Source: Nostocoides_A vanveenii (lineage in GTDB: Bacteria > Actinomycetota > Actinomycetes > Actinomycetales > Dermatophilaceae). From it: DNA of 64,000 nt. The notes under the pieces were generated by a model. The model had not been told where the DNA came from. It did no database searches and was given only the letters and a program-made list of their open reading frames with translations. This document shows positions 8,559-16,847 of this stretch, piece after piece (position 1 is the first letter of the stretch; each line of letters starts with the position of its first letter). The DNA lies in NCBI RefSeq assembly GCF_039531165.1, contig NZ_BAAAPN010000035.1:39605-103604 (forward strand), given 5' to 3'. Position numbers and translations under genes: made by a program.

Positions 8559-9206
8559 TCACAGCAGCGCGTAGGCACGATCGAGCAGCTCGCGCAGGGG
8601 GGCGCCGGCATACGCGCCGGCCAGGTGCATCCGGATCGCGGCGCGCACCGCCCCGAGCGCGGCGTGGGCCTCCACCGCGACGGCGAACTCCTCGTCCGCG
8701 GACAAGGCGCCCGCGGACGCGACGCGCGTCCGCTCGACGAGAGCGTCGACGAGCACGCGGTCGGCGCGGGCATACACCCCGAGGAAGCGCAGCCCGATGG
8801 CCGGCTCGCTCAAGGTCAGCTCCCGGCGCATGGCCCAGCTCTCCGGGTCGCGCTCGAGGGCGGCCATGCGGATCAGGGCGATGGCGTGCACGATCTCGCG
8901 CACCGACTCCCCCGCCGGCCGGGCCGCCACCAAGGTGGCCAGCGCGTCGAGATCGCTCGCCCCGCTGCCGATGATCGCATCATCCTTGGTCGGGAAGTAG
9001 TTGAAGAAGGTTCGCGGCGAGACGCCCGCACGCTCGGCGATCGCGTCCACGGTCAGCGCATCCACCCCGCCCTCGTGGGCCAACTCCAGTGCCGCCCGAT
9101 GGATGGCGGCCCGCGTCTCGCGCTTCTTACGTTCGCGCAGACCGCATTCCGCATCCTCGACCCCGGCGGGAGGAGCGACGACAGCGACAGCGGTGGCGGA
9201 CGACAT
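8559..9206 (-). CDS. TetR-family transcriptional repressor of the adjacent efflux pump
   Basis: This 215-residue protein has a TetR N-terminal DNA-binding domain (ALELAHEGGVDALTVDAIAERAGVS in two parts, then PRTFFNYFPTKDD) and a helical ligand-binding C-terminal domain of the type often annotated TetR_C_17. I chose the ATG at 9206 over a TTG nine codons upstream, which would lie inside the operator. It is transcribed away from a DHA2 drug-efflux gene, and a 32-bp inverted repeat lies between them. The likely role is repression of the pump and of itself, relieved by a transported compound. Confidence 0.9.
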   Translation of the reverse strand: MSSATAVAVVAPPAGVEDAECGLRERKKRETRAAIHRAALELAHEGGVDALTVDAIAERAGVSPRTFFNYFPTKDDAIIGSGASDLDALATLVAARPAGESVREIVHAIALIRMAALERDPESWAMRRELTLSEPAIGLRFLGVYARADRVLVDALVERTRVASAGALSADEEFAVAVEAHAALGAVRAAIRMHLAGAYAGAPLRELLDRAYALL

Positions 9207-9218
9207 ACGGCCATCATA

Positions 9219-9250
9219 GTGCAGCGACTGCAAACTTGCAGACTCTGCAC
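9219..9250. promoter_or_regulatory. Probable TetR operator (32-bp inverted repeat)
   Basis: The 16-bp arms (GTGCAGCGACTGCAAA and its partner) match at 13 of 16 positions around a central axis. The element overlaps the predicted -35 hexamer of the efflux gene and lies 13 bp upstream of the TetR ATG, as expected for a shared operator. Confidence 0.75.
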
Positions 9251-9264
9251 ATTTTCTTTATCCT
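9236..9264 (+). promoter_or_regulatory. Predicted promoter of the efflux gene, leaderless
   Basis: TTGCAG (9236-9241) and TATCCT (9259-9264) are separated by 17 bp. A start about 7 nt downstream would fall at the ATG at 9272, giving a leaderless mRNA. This agrees with the lack of a spaced Shine-Dalgarno sequence. Confidence 0.55.
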
Positions 9265-9271
9265 GGTCAGG

Positions 9272-10945
9272 ATGAGTCGCCCAGCCAGCCCCGCCCACGC
9301 CTCCAACGGCGAGTTCCATCTCGACGCGGCCGGCCGGCGCATCTTCATCGGGCTGATGCTCGGGATGTTCGTCGCGTCGATCAGCCAGACGATCGTCGGC
9401 CCCGCGATGCCGCGCATCGTCGCCGAACTCGGCGGCATGGATCACTACTCATGGGTCGCCACCGCCGCGATGCTCGTCTCCGCGGTCGTGGTGCCGATCG
9501 TCGGCAAGTTCTCCGATCTCTACGGCCGGCGGGGCTTCTATCTCGCCGGGCTCGCGGTCTTCATGATCGGCTCGCTCGTCTGCGGGCTCGCGCCCAACTT
9601 CTGGACCCTCGTCGCCGGCCGCGCCATTCAGGGCCTCGGTATGGGCACGGTGATGCCCTTGGCGCAGACCATCATCGGCGACATCATTCCCCCGCGGCAC
9701 CGCGGCAAATACCAAGGTGTCATGGGCGCCGTCTTCGGCGTGACCTCGGTCGCCGGCCCGCTCGCGGGCGGCTGGATCACCGACAACCTCGGCTGGCGCT
9801 GGCTCTTCTGGACGTCGATTCCCTTCGGCATCGCGGCGACCAGCGTGGTCTTCCGCTTCCTCCACCTCCCCCACCAACGCCGGGACGCCCGAGTGGACGT
9901 CGCCGGCATCGCCACCCTCACGCCCGGCCTGGTCGCGGTGCTGCTCGCCACCTCCTGGGGCGGCACCACATATGCCTGGAGTTCCAGCGTGATCCTCGGC
10001 CTGTATGCCGCCGGCGCCCTCCTGCTGGCCGCCTTCGTCTACGCCGAATCCCGTGCCGCCGAGCCGATCCTGCCGCTGCGGCTCTTCCGCAACTCGATCG
10101 TCGCGCTCGCCAATATCGCGGCCTTCGGGGTGGCGATGGTGATGTTCGGCGCGATCATCTATATCCCCGTCTTCGCCCAGGGCGTCGTCGGCGTCAATGC
10201 CACGAACTCCGGCCTGATCCTGCTGCCGCTCATGCTCGGCCTGATCGTCTGCGGCATCCTCGCCGGCCAGCTGATCACCCGCACCGGCCGCTACAAGGAG
10301 ATCATGCTCGCCGGCGTCGCGCTGATGGCCGCCGGCGTATGGCTGCTCACCCGCCTGACGCACACCGCCACCTCCGGCGAGCTCACCACAGCGATGATCG
10401 TCCTCGGCGTCGGCCTCGGTCTGTGCCTGCAGCAGTACACGCTGCTGGTCCAAAATGCTTCTGCCCGTGGCGATCTCGGCGTCGCAACGGCATCCACGCA
10501 GTTCTTCCGCAATGTCGGCTCGACGGTCGGCATCGCGATCTTCGGCACCGTGATGACCACCGGGCTGCAGGCTGCGATCCTCGATCACCTGCCGGCGTCG
10601 GCCGCCGCGAAGCTGGCGGCTTCCGGTCAGCAGATCGGCGTCGGTTCGGTGCTCGACCCGGCCGCGTTGAGCACGCTCAACCCGGCGGTGGCCGATGCCG
10701 TGCGCCAGGGTTTGGCCGAGCGGCTGCACGACGTCTTCCTCCTGGGCCTGCCGATCCTCGCGCTCGTCTTCGTCGCCACCGCGCTGATCAAGTCGGTCCC
10801 GCTGCGCACCACGAACCACGCCCCGGCGGCCGGAGAGGCCGGGCACGAAATCCTGGACGGGCTCGCCTCGTCGACGACCGGCCAGGACTCCTCGGCGGCG
10901 GAGGGACCCGCCGAGGCGCGCCCGCCGGCATACGCCCGCGCCTGA
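9272..10945 (+). CDS. DHA2-family (EmrB/QacA, 14-TM) MFS drug efflux protein
   Basis: This 557-residue proton-antiport multidrug exporter belongs to the DHA2 branch. It shows the MFS motif A region (GKFSDLYGRRGFYLAG), the DHA2 start (GLMLGMFVASISQTIVG) and motif C-like Gly/Pro-rich TM5 (GVTSVAGPLAGGWITDNLGWRW). It has about 14 hydrophobic segments and a hydrophilic Pro/Ala-rich C-terminal tail. I placed the start at the ATG at 9272 because upstream in-frame codons lie inside the TetR operator. It is controlled by the divergent TetR gene. The substrate is not predictable. Confidence 0.92.
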   Translation: MSRPASPAHASNGEFHLDAAGRRIFIGLMLGMFVASISQTIVGPAMPRIVAELGGMDHYSWVATAAMLVSAVVVPIVGKFSDLYGRRGFYLAGLAVFMIGSLVCGLAPNFWTLVAGRAIQGLGMGTVMPLAQTIIGDIIPPRHRGKYQGVMGAVFGVTSVAGPLAGGWITDNLGWRWLFWTSIPFGIAATSVVFRFLHLPHQRRDARVDVAGIATLTPGLVAVLLATSWGGTTYAWSSSVILGLYAAGALLLAAFVYAESRAAEPILPLRLFRNSIVALANIAAFGVAMVMFGAIIYIPVFAQGVVGVNATNSGLILLPLMLGLIVCGILAGQLITRTGRYKEIMLAGVALMAAGVWLLTRLTHTATSGELTTAMIVLGVGLGLCLQQYTLLVQNASARGDLGVATASTQFFRNVGSTVGIAIFGTVMTTGLQAAILDHLPASAAAKLAASGQQIGVGSVLDPAALSTLNPAVADAVRQGLAERLHDVFLLGLPILALVFVATALIKSVPLRTTNHAPAAGEAGHEILDGLASSTTGQDSSAAEGPAEARPPAYARA

Positions 10946-11048
10946 ACTCTGACGGCGCGCGGCACCGGGCGGGCACTGCGCGGGTGACGGCACGTCATAC
11001 GGGCTCGGGATCTGTCATGGTGAAAGGACCATCCACACGGGAGGAGCC

Positions 11049-11345
11049 ATGTCAGCCACTCTGCGCATTCACCGAGGGTTGTGCTCCAAGGAGCGCGTCC
11101 TGACGATCCGCGGCCAGGCCGTCGGCACCTGGGCAGAGGAGGTGAACGACTTCGACATCACCCCTGGGGATCATGTGCTGAGCCTCAACCTCGGGATCTA
11201 CCACAGCGTCCCGACCCATGTGCGCGTCACCGACGGCATGGTCGTGGAGTTCAAGGCGGTCGAGAATCCCGATGCCCTGCTGCCGATCCTGCAGGGCGGC
11301 TTCATCAAACTCGAGCGCATCCCGCCCGTCCGGGCCGACGCCTGA
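11049..11345 (+). CDS. Small beta-rich protein of unknown function
   Basis: This 98-residue protein has no signal peptide and no membrane segment. A strong GGGAGGAG lies 5 nt before the ATG. The pattern RIHRG, TIRGQAVGTW, VNDFDITPGDHVLSLNL, HVRVTDGMVVEF suggests a small beta-sandwich like the PEGA-type or ornament-like proteins common beside transporters in actinobacteria. I do not recognise a named family with confidence. It stands alone between the efflux gene and menB, which converges on it. Confidence 0.75.
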   Translation: MSATLRIHRGLCSKERVLTIRGQAVGTWAEEVNDFDITPGDHVLSLNLGIYHSVPTHVRVTDGMVVEFKAVENPDALLPILQGGFIKLERIPPVRADA

Positions 11346-11384
11346 CCGAGCCGGTATGCCGCTCGCCGGCCGCAGCGCGGGACA

Positions 11385-12227
11385 TCAGGGCCGCTTGGCG
11401 AACTTCTCGAACTCGGGGCGCCGCTTGGCCTTGAAAGCCTCGCGGCCTTCGGCGGCCTCCTCGGTGCTGTAGAAGAGCAGATTCGCGTCGTGGGCCAGTT
11501 GCTGGATGCCGGAGAGCCCGTCCTCGGCCGCGTTGAAGGAGGCCTTCATCAGACGCAGGGCGAAGGGCGACATCGTCAGCATCCGCTGCGCCCAGGCGAC
11601 CGTCGCGGTTTCGAGGTCAGCCAGGGGCACGACCTTGTTGACCATGCCCATTTCGCGGGCCTCGTCTGCGGAGTACTGCTCGCACAGAAACCAGATCTCC
11701 TTGGCCTTCTTCACGCCGATCATCTGGGCGAGCAGACCGGCGCCGAAGCCGCCGTCGAAGGAGCCGACCTTGGGCCCGACCTGGCCGAACTTGGCATTGT
11801 CGGCGGCGATGGTCAGGTCGCACACCAGGTGCAACACGTGCCCGCCGCCGATGGCGTAGCCGGCGACCATGGCGATGATCGGCTTGGGCAGGCGGCGCAT
11901 CTGGATATGCAGGTCGGTGACGTGGAAGCGCCCGACGGCGCCCGCCTTGCCCGGCTCGGTCAGGTAGCCGGAGTCGCCGCGCACCCGCTGGTCCCCACCC
12001 GAGCAGAAGGCCTTGGTGCCCTCGCCGGTCAGGATGATCACGCCCACCTCGGTGTCCTCGCGCGCCCGGTCCAGCGCGTCAGAGATCTCGATCAGCGTCT
12101 GCGGGCGGAAGGCATTGTGGACCTCGGGCCGGTTGATGGTGATCTTGGCGATGCCGTCGCCGGACAACTCGTAGCGGATGTCCTCATAGGTGGCGGCAGG
12201 GGTCCACGTGGTGGGGGTTTCAGGCAT
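11385..12227 (-). CDS. menB: 1,4-dihydroxy-2-naphthoyl-CoA synthase (MenB)
   Basis: This 280-residue crotonase-fold enzyme closes the second ring of the naphthoquinone in menaquinone synthesis, converting o-succinylbenzoyl-CoA to DHNA-CoA. Diagnostic MenB features are SGGDQRVRGDSGY, the oxyanion segment GYAIGGGHVLHLVCDL, GPKVGSFDGGFG, and the C-terminal EGREAFKAKRRPEFEKF. The ATG at 12227 starts just before the core; a GTG thirteen codons upstream is possible. No Shine-Dalgarno is visible. Other men genes are not in the window. Confidence 0.96.
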   Translation of the reverse strand: MPETPTTWTPAATYEDIRYELSGDGIAKITINRPEVHNAFRPQTLIEISDALDRAREDTEVGVIILTGEGTKAFCSGGDQRVRGDSGYLTEPGKAGAVGRFHVTDLHIQMRRLPKPIIAMVAGYAIGGGHVLHLVCDLTIAADNAKFGQVGPKVGSFDGGFGAGLLAQMIGVKKAKEIWFLCEQYSADEAREMGMVNKVVPLADLETATVAWAQRMLTMSPFALRLMKASFNAAEDGLSGIQQLAHDANLLFYSTEEAAEGREAFKAKRRPEFEKFAKRP

Positions 12228-12292
12228 ACCGGCCACGATAACCGTCCGATCAAGTCGTCCTGGCACGCGCTCGCGAGCCCGATCGCTGCGGA

Positions 12293-12980
12293 CTAGATCG
12301 CCAGCGTCCCCCGCACGATGCTGTGTCCGGAGTGCGCGGGCTGGTCGTCCAGTGGTTCACGGGAGATGTCGACGATGACATAACCCTCGTCGAGCAAGGA
12401 CTGCGGCACGGGATAGCTCCGGTTCGACGTGCCTTGGGGCAGCACGCCCAGAGAGACCATGCGCTCCAGGTCGCGGTTGATGAGCCAGACCTCCAAGTAC
12501 CCACCCGGGTCTGGGTCTGACGAGACCATGATCCGCACCTCGAGCTGACCGCGGACCCGCTCGACTTCGGCAACCCCCCGGGTGGCTCCCGTGTCCAGCG
12601 TGGCGAGGTTCGCGCTCGCCACCACCTCCGCCTCAGGGGCTCGCCACTGGTTCACGGCGGCTATCGCACCGACACCGACAAGCGCGCCTAGCGTGGTCGC
12701 GACCGCCAGGCTGCCGAACGAGAAGCGACGGGCGGATCCGTCCAGGAGGCGCAGGAGAAGCCGCCGGTGCCTCGCTCGAGGTAGCGGCGACGATGGCATT
12801 CCAAACCTGGGGGCCCGGCGCGTGCAGACCCTCGCCCTCGGCGACGGCCGCGAGGGTCCGGCGCAACGCGGCGAGATCGCGGCCGCACTCATCGCACCCG
12901 TCGACGGTGCTGGACGACACATCATCGACCGGCTGCCCCAGCGCCAGATCGGCAAGGACGTCATCTCCGGGATGGCTCAC
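12293..12980 (-). pseudogene. RskA-type anti-sigma factor, interrupted by a frameshift
   Basis: The GTG at 12980 overlaps the restored sigma stop (GTGA). The first frame encodes an anti-sigma domain (DDVLADLALGQPVDD, then VDGCDECGRDLAALRR and VWNAIVAATSSEAP). After about 12740-12790 the reading must change frame to reach a TM helix (FGSLAVATTLGALVGVG) and an extracytoplasmic RskA-like domain (GYLEVWLINRDLERM, GVLPQGTS, VIVDISREPLDD) ending at TAG 12293. The usual His of the HxxxCxxC zinc site is a Thr here. The intact protein would hold the sigma factor at the membrane. A sequencing indel is as likely as true inactivation. Confidence 0.75.
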
Positions 12981-13535
12981 GATGTCACCTCCTCCAGGTC
13001 CTTGCGCAGGTTGGAGCAAGCCTCGTCGGATATGGCTCTTCACCGTGCCGAGCGGAAGGTCGAGCCGTTCCGCTACCGCTTCGTGAGTATGCCCATCGAT
13101 CCCCACCAGGCGGATGATCGTTGCGCGCGGGTCCCCCAAAGCGTCCAGCGCGTGTGCCACCACGATCCGGTCGGTGACATCATCGCTCACGGCCGAGCCG
13201 ACGCCCGCCAGCGATTCCACTTCCACGGCTGCGGACCGGCCTTCGCGCGTTCGGACCGCGAGCGCATCGGCGCAACGCCGCCGCGCAATCGTGATGAGCC
13301 AGCCACCCAGCGATCCAGTGCCCTCTCGTAACGTATGCCGGCTCCTCCAGGCCGACACGAGGACCTGCTGGGTGACGTCCAGCGCATCGTGATAGTTGCC
13401 GAGGTAGCGCAGGGCCAATGAGTGCACGAGGCGTCCCCAGCGCGCGTATGCCGCTGCCAGCGCTGACGGGTCGCCCTCGCGGAATCTGGAGACCAGCTCA
13501 GCCTCCGACTCTTCGCAGCCCTGGTCTGGCGGCAT
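12977..13535 (-). pseudogene. ECF sigma factor, apparent 1-nt frameshift near its 3' end
   Basis: Sigma-70 region 2 (HSLALRYLGNYHDALDVTQQ and the following VLVSAWR) and region 4 (HEAVAERLDLPLGTVKSHI) are intact. After IRRGLLQ the open frame runs on into the anti-sigma sequence. Dropping one base of the GG at 13009-13010 instead gives LRKDLEEVTS followed by TGA at 12977-12979, which makes a standard GTGA overlap with the anti-sigma gene. I therefore read the long open frame as an artefact of a single indel. Function would be stress-responsive transcription controlled by the membrane anti-sigma encoded next to it. Confidence 0.75.
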
Positions 13536-13602
13536 GTCGGCAACCCTAGGGTCAGCAGTGGCCCGGAGCCGCGTGGACGAAGCTCCGGGCCGGTGATGAG
13601 GG

Positions 13603-13612
13603 CTTAGCTAAG
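13603..13612. promoter_or_regulatory. 10-bp palindrome, possible MarR operator
   Basis: CTTAGCTAAG is a perfect palindrome 13 bp before the MarR ATG, in the divergent interval with the sigma gene. A related TTAGCTTAGC element stands before the second MarR gene at 24.37 kb. A separate 10-bp-stem hairpin (13560-13591) lies just upstream. Confidence 0.4.
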
Positions 13613-13625
13613 TTTGGTGAGTGAT

Positions 13626-14100
13626 ATGACGGGTCATCGGGACGCCCCGGCAAGTGGCATGGTCGATGCTGTGCCGATGTGGACCGGATCGGAGTCACTC
13701 TCTGCTCTGGAGGACGCGATGGAGGTGGCGGCTGCCGTCCCCGCCGCGGTGGCTCGGCGCGCGAGCATGTCGACGTCCGAGATTCACTCACTTCGTCACC
13801 TGATGCGCGCGCCCATTGGCCCGGTCGACCTGGCCAAGTCCCTCGGGATAACGACGGCAGCCTCCTCAGGGGTCGTCGATCGTCTCGTCGCCCACGGCCA
13901 CGCCGAACGCCGTCCACACGGCGGCGGCGGCCGCCGCGTCGAGGTCGTGATCACCCCGAGCGGACGTTCCGAGGTGCTGGAGTTGCTCCCCGATGTTCGC
14001 ACGCCTCGCCGAGGTGGATTCCCTGCTGAGCGAGGAGGAGCGGGCCATCGTCACCCGCTACCTTCGGGGCGCAATCGTCGCGATGCGCGCGGTGATGTGA
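13626..14100 (+). pseudogene. MarR-family regulator, apparent frameshift in a C4 run
   Basis: The winged-helix region is clear (SEIHSLRHLMRAPIGPVDL, AKSLGITTAASSGVVDRL, RRVEVVITPSGRSEVLELL). At the CCCC run 13988-13991 the frame departs. Removing one C restores PMFARLAEVDSLLSEEE, then RAIVTRYLRGAIVAM, ending at TGA 14098-14100, which is a normal MarR C-terminus of about 157 residues. Without that change the protein runs on with no family similarity to 14144 and overlaps the convergent PH-domain gene. It may be functional if the extra C is a sequencing error. Confidence 0.75.
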
Positions 14101-14125
14101 CGCGTCGCGTCACGACCGGCCGAGC

Positions 14126-14500
14126 TCAGGAGTGGACGATGTAGTGGAGGATCACGTCGTGGGTGTGTTTGGCCTTGTCCGAGCCACGCAGCAGGATCTC
14201 GTAGGTCCCGTGGGAGGTGTGGATCGCCACCGTCGTCTCCTCAGTGAAGCGACCGAAGACCGAGGCGTTCGAGGCGTAGGAGACGGCGGTGATCTTGTTG
14301 TAGGGCACCGAGGTCACGGCCACCTTGCCACCGGCGAAGGAGTTGTCCTGCAGGATCACGCGCATATTCGTCAGTCCGATGAAGCCGGTGCCGACGTCCT
14401 TGCCGTCATAGACCGCGAAGACCGTCTCGTCGGGCAGCAGGCTGCCCTGCACGATCGCTAGTTGGTCCTTCTTGTCGTAGTAGATCTCGTCGGCCACCAT
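14126..14500 (-). CDS. Bacterial PH-domain protein
   Basis: This 124-residue protein is a single bacterial pleckstrin-homology-like domain. The beta-strand pattern LLPDETVFAVYDG, GFIGLTNMRVILQDN, VAVTSVPYNKITAVSYAS, TVAIHTSHGTYEILLRGSD and a C-terminal helix (THDVILHYIV) fit the family. GGAG lies 4 nt before the ATG at 14500. Longer upstream reading frames are not supported. The partner is unknown, and it is transcribed divergently from a macrodomain gene. Confidence 0.85.
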   Translation of the reverse strand: MVADEIYYDKKDQLAIVQGSLLPDETVFAVYDGKDVGTGFIGLTNMRVILQDNSFAGGKVAVTSVPYNKITAVSYASNASVFGRFTEETTVAIHTSHGTYEILLRGSDKAKHTHDVILHYIVHS

Positions 14501-14578
14501 GCGCTCCTTCGCCTTGCCGTATGCCGCGCCCCACCGCGGGCGCGCACCCAAGGGTGGCACGCGGCATACGGTGTCGCC

Positions 14579-15139
14579 ATGGGCAATATCGAGATTGTCA
14601 CCGGCGACATCACCACGCAGAAAGTGGACGCCATCGTCAATGCGGCCAACTCCTCGTTGCTGGGCGGCGGCGGAGTCGACGGGGCCATCCATCGGGCGGC
14701 CGGGCCGGAGTTGCTGGCGGCCTGCCGGGAGTTGCGGGATTCGACGCTGCCGGACGGGCTTCCGCCCGGAGACGCGATCGCCACCCCGGGCTTCGCGCTG
14801 CCGGCCAAGTGGGTGATCCACACCGTTGGCCCGAATCGCCATGCGGGAGCGACGGATCCAGCCACTCTGCGCCGGTGCTTCACCAACAGCATCAGCGTGG
14901 CCCGGGGCATGGGGGCCCGCCGGATGGCCTTCCCGGCCGTGAGCGCAGGTGTCTACGGCTGGGCGATGGGGACGGTCGCCGAGCTGGGCTTGGCCGCCGC
15001 CGCGGAAGGCGTGAGTCGACGCGGTGGCATGGATCTGATCCGGTTCGTGCTCGTCAGCCCGGAGGCGGCCACCGTCTTCACCGAGACGGCCGACCGGCTG
15101 GGCATCGCGGCGCGCGGGTCTTCGGCTCGGCGACACTGA
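14579..15139 (+). CDS. Macrodomain protein (ADP-ribose/O-acetyl-ADP-ribose binding)
   Basis: This 186-residue protein is a single macrodomain of the MacroD/YmdB type. It shows the ligand-binding NAANSSLLGGGGVDGAIH, GDAIATPGFALPAKWVIHT, and AFPAVSAGVYGWAMG. Such proteins hydrolyse O-acetyl-ADP-ribose or remove ADP-ribose from proteins. The ATG at 14579 precedes the first core strand (MGNIEIVTGDI). The family is certain; the biological substrate is open. Confidence 0.95.
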   Translation: MGNIEIVTGDITTQKVDAIVNAANSSLLGGGGVDGAIHRAAGPELLAACRELRDSTLPDGLPPGDAIATPGFALPAKWVIHTVGPNRHAGATDPATLRRCFTNSISVARGMGARRMAFPAVSAGVYGWAMGTVAELGLAAAAEGVSRRGGMDLIRFVLVSPEAATVFTETADRLGIAARGSSARRH

Positions 15140-15706
15140 CCCACGTCATGGTGCTGTCCCAACGACGAATGTCGTGCACGAGGTGCGTCCAGGCGCACCG
15201 TCTGCACGACAAGCACGTGCGCGCGGGTGCGCTTGACCGCGCCTGATGACCGACGAACGCGGGTGACCCGGCAGCACGCTGTAGCCGTGGGTCTCGGGGC
15301 GCCGAAAAGGGCGCGTCAGTGATCGCCTTGACCTTGGCCGTGCATCATCATCTGGCTCACCTGCGCGCCGCCGTGCACTCCTGCGCCCGACGGGACTCAC
15401 TCACGTGCGAGCCAGGCCGACGCCACGTCGCCCGTCGTTCCTGCCGTGCCCCTTCCGCCGCCGGACCAGACGCGGACCTAAATCGTGAATATGCGGCATA
15501 GGTGCGTCCTTCGCTCGACATAGCGCAGTTGACCAGCACCATGGCACGGCGACCTGTGGACGCCCTGTCAGCGCCCCGTGAACCTCGGGGTGCCCGGCGG
15601 GCACACCGAGGCGCGGGGGTCAGCCCCACGTAACCTGCGCAGGGTCGCCCCCTGCCCTCCATCGCAGTCGGCCTGCGCGCGCCAGGCCGCGTAATGCAGC
15701 CGAGAC
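15140..15706. other. 567-bp stretch without a recognisable gene
   Basis: I find no coding frame with family resemblance and no convincing Shine-Dalgarno-start pair. Short G+C-rich inverted repeats occur, but none makes a clear terminator or RNA structure. It separates the macrodomain gene from the convergent NlpC/P60 gene. Confidence 0.5.
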
Positions 15707-16486
15707 CTACGGGCGGCCGTAGGTGACGCTGGAACTCCAGATCGCGCGCAGGCCCGAGGACAGGCCGGTGCGCGGCGAGTCGTACATCATGCCGTTGCCC
15801 GCGTAGATGCCCACGTGGTAGGCCGGGTAGCCGAAGAAGACCAGGTCACCGGGCTGCGGCGAACTGACCCGGGTGGTCGCGGCCTGCTGGCCGGCGGCGG
15901 TGCGGGGCAGGCTGATGCCGACCTTGGCGAAGATGTACATCGTGAAACCGGAGCAGTCGAAGCCGGCCGGGGTGGAGCCGCCGTAGACATACGGGATGCC
16001 CGACAGGCTCGCGGCAATCGCCAGCACGCCACCGGAAACGGGCGGCGGCGGGGCCTGGGGGGCCGGGTTGTCGGTCGTGCTGCCGCCGGCGTTGCTCGTG
16101 GCGGGAACGGTGGAGCGCGTGGTGGTCGTGCGGCTCGCAGCGGTCTGCGTGCGGGCGGCTACCGGGACAACAACGGGCTTGGGCTTCGGCTTGGCAACGG
16201 CCTTGACGCCGATGGTGCCGAACTTGGCGAGGACCGGACCGGCGGCCTTGGGCGCGGTCACGGCCGGGGCAGCGGCGGCGACCGTCTTGGCGGCGGGGGC
16301 GGCAGCGGGCGCGACCGGAGCGGCAGGCGCGGCGGAGGCGGTGGCGGCCATCGCCGAGACCAGCGCGGTCGTCGCGGCCAGAACCGCGCCGGCGCGCACG
16401 ACGGCGTCGGTCGAGGAGTGGTTCTGGCTCTTGTTCTGCGCAATTCGGGCGCGGGCGGAATAGCGCCCCGAGGCAAGCTTCGGCAC
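15707..16486 (-). CDS. Secreted NlpC/P60 peptidoglycan hydrolase
   Basis: This 259-residue exported hydrolase cuts peptidoglycan stem peptides. The N-terminus has a basic stretch and a long Ala-rich hydrophobic segment (AVVRAGAVLAATTALVSA) as signal peptide. A Pro/Ala/Thr-rich linker follows, then the C-terminal NlpC/P60 domain from about residue 160 (SGIPYVYGGSTPAGFDCSG). Catalytic Cys178 and His224 (YHVGIYAG) are present. The GTG at 16486 has GAGAGG at 5-10 nt upstream. The gene is preceded by a ydaO-type riboswitch, so c-di-AMP should control it. Wall turnover during growth or division is the likely role. Confidence 0.93.
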   Translation of the reverse strand: MPKLASGRYSARARIAQNKSQNHSSTDAVVRAGAVLAATTALVSAMAATASAAPAAPVAPAAAPAAKTVAAAAPAVTAPKAAGPVLAKFGTIGVKAVAKPKPKPVVVPVAARTQTAASRTTTTRSTVPATSNAGGSTTDNPAPQAPPPPVSGGVLAIAASLSGIPYVYGGSTPAGFDCSGFTMYIFAKVGISLPRTAAGQQAATTRVSSPQPGDLVFFGYPAYHVGIYAGNGMMYDSPRTGLSSGLRAIWSSSVTYGRP

Positions 16487-16499
16487 GGTGACCTCTCGA

Positions 16500-16697
16500 C
16501 GCCTACGAGGTGAGCTGTCGGGTTCGGACGAGAGATGCTGTCCGGCCCGCCGGTCGAACCTGGCGGACTTCACCCCAAGGACGCAAGCGCCCGAAGGTGG
16601 GTCCCCCGCTCCTACCTGGCGGAATCTTCGGTCCGTGCACCTGGTGGTAGGACTCGGCGATCCAGGCGTTCGGGCGGCTCTGGGGGAGCCGCGAGAC
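16500..16697 (-). promoter_or_regulatory. ydaO/yuaA-type cyclic di-AMP riboswitch
   Basis: The leader of the NlpC/P60 gene carries the conserved ydaO segments in order on the minus strand: GCCGAGTCCTACCACC, AGGTGCACGGACC, GGGGGACCCACC, TTGGGGTGAAGTCC, CTCTCGTCCGAACCCGACAG and CTCACCTCGTAGGCGT. The last segment ends 14 nt before the GTG. A hairpin at the 5' side (about 16675-16695) may be part of it or precede it. In actinobacteria this motif commonly sits before rpf and NlpC/P60 genes and turns expression off when c-di-AMP binds. Confidence 0.9.
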
Positions 16698-16847
16698 GAA
16701 ACGGTACACACTCCCCCGCCATATGTCACGTTTCGATCACAGGGCGGTGACGGATCGGTGAGGAATACCACACCATGCTGTCTGCCGGCGCCACGCCGGT
16801 CAGCGGCGGCTCCCGGCGCTCACCACCACACCGCCTTTGGGGGTGTC

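Noticed and set aside
9449..11103. Two long frames overlapping the DHA2 efflux gene
   Set aside because: Both are Arg/Asp/Gly-rich shadow frames; the efflux frame alone has MFS motifs.
12633..13535. A single long frame joining ECF sigma and the anti-sigma domain, as a natural fusion protein
   Set aside because: The alternative frame restores a normal sigma end (LRKDLEEVTS) and a GTGA overlap with the anti-sigma start, so an indel explains it better.
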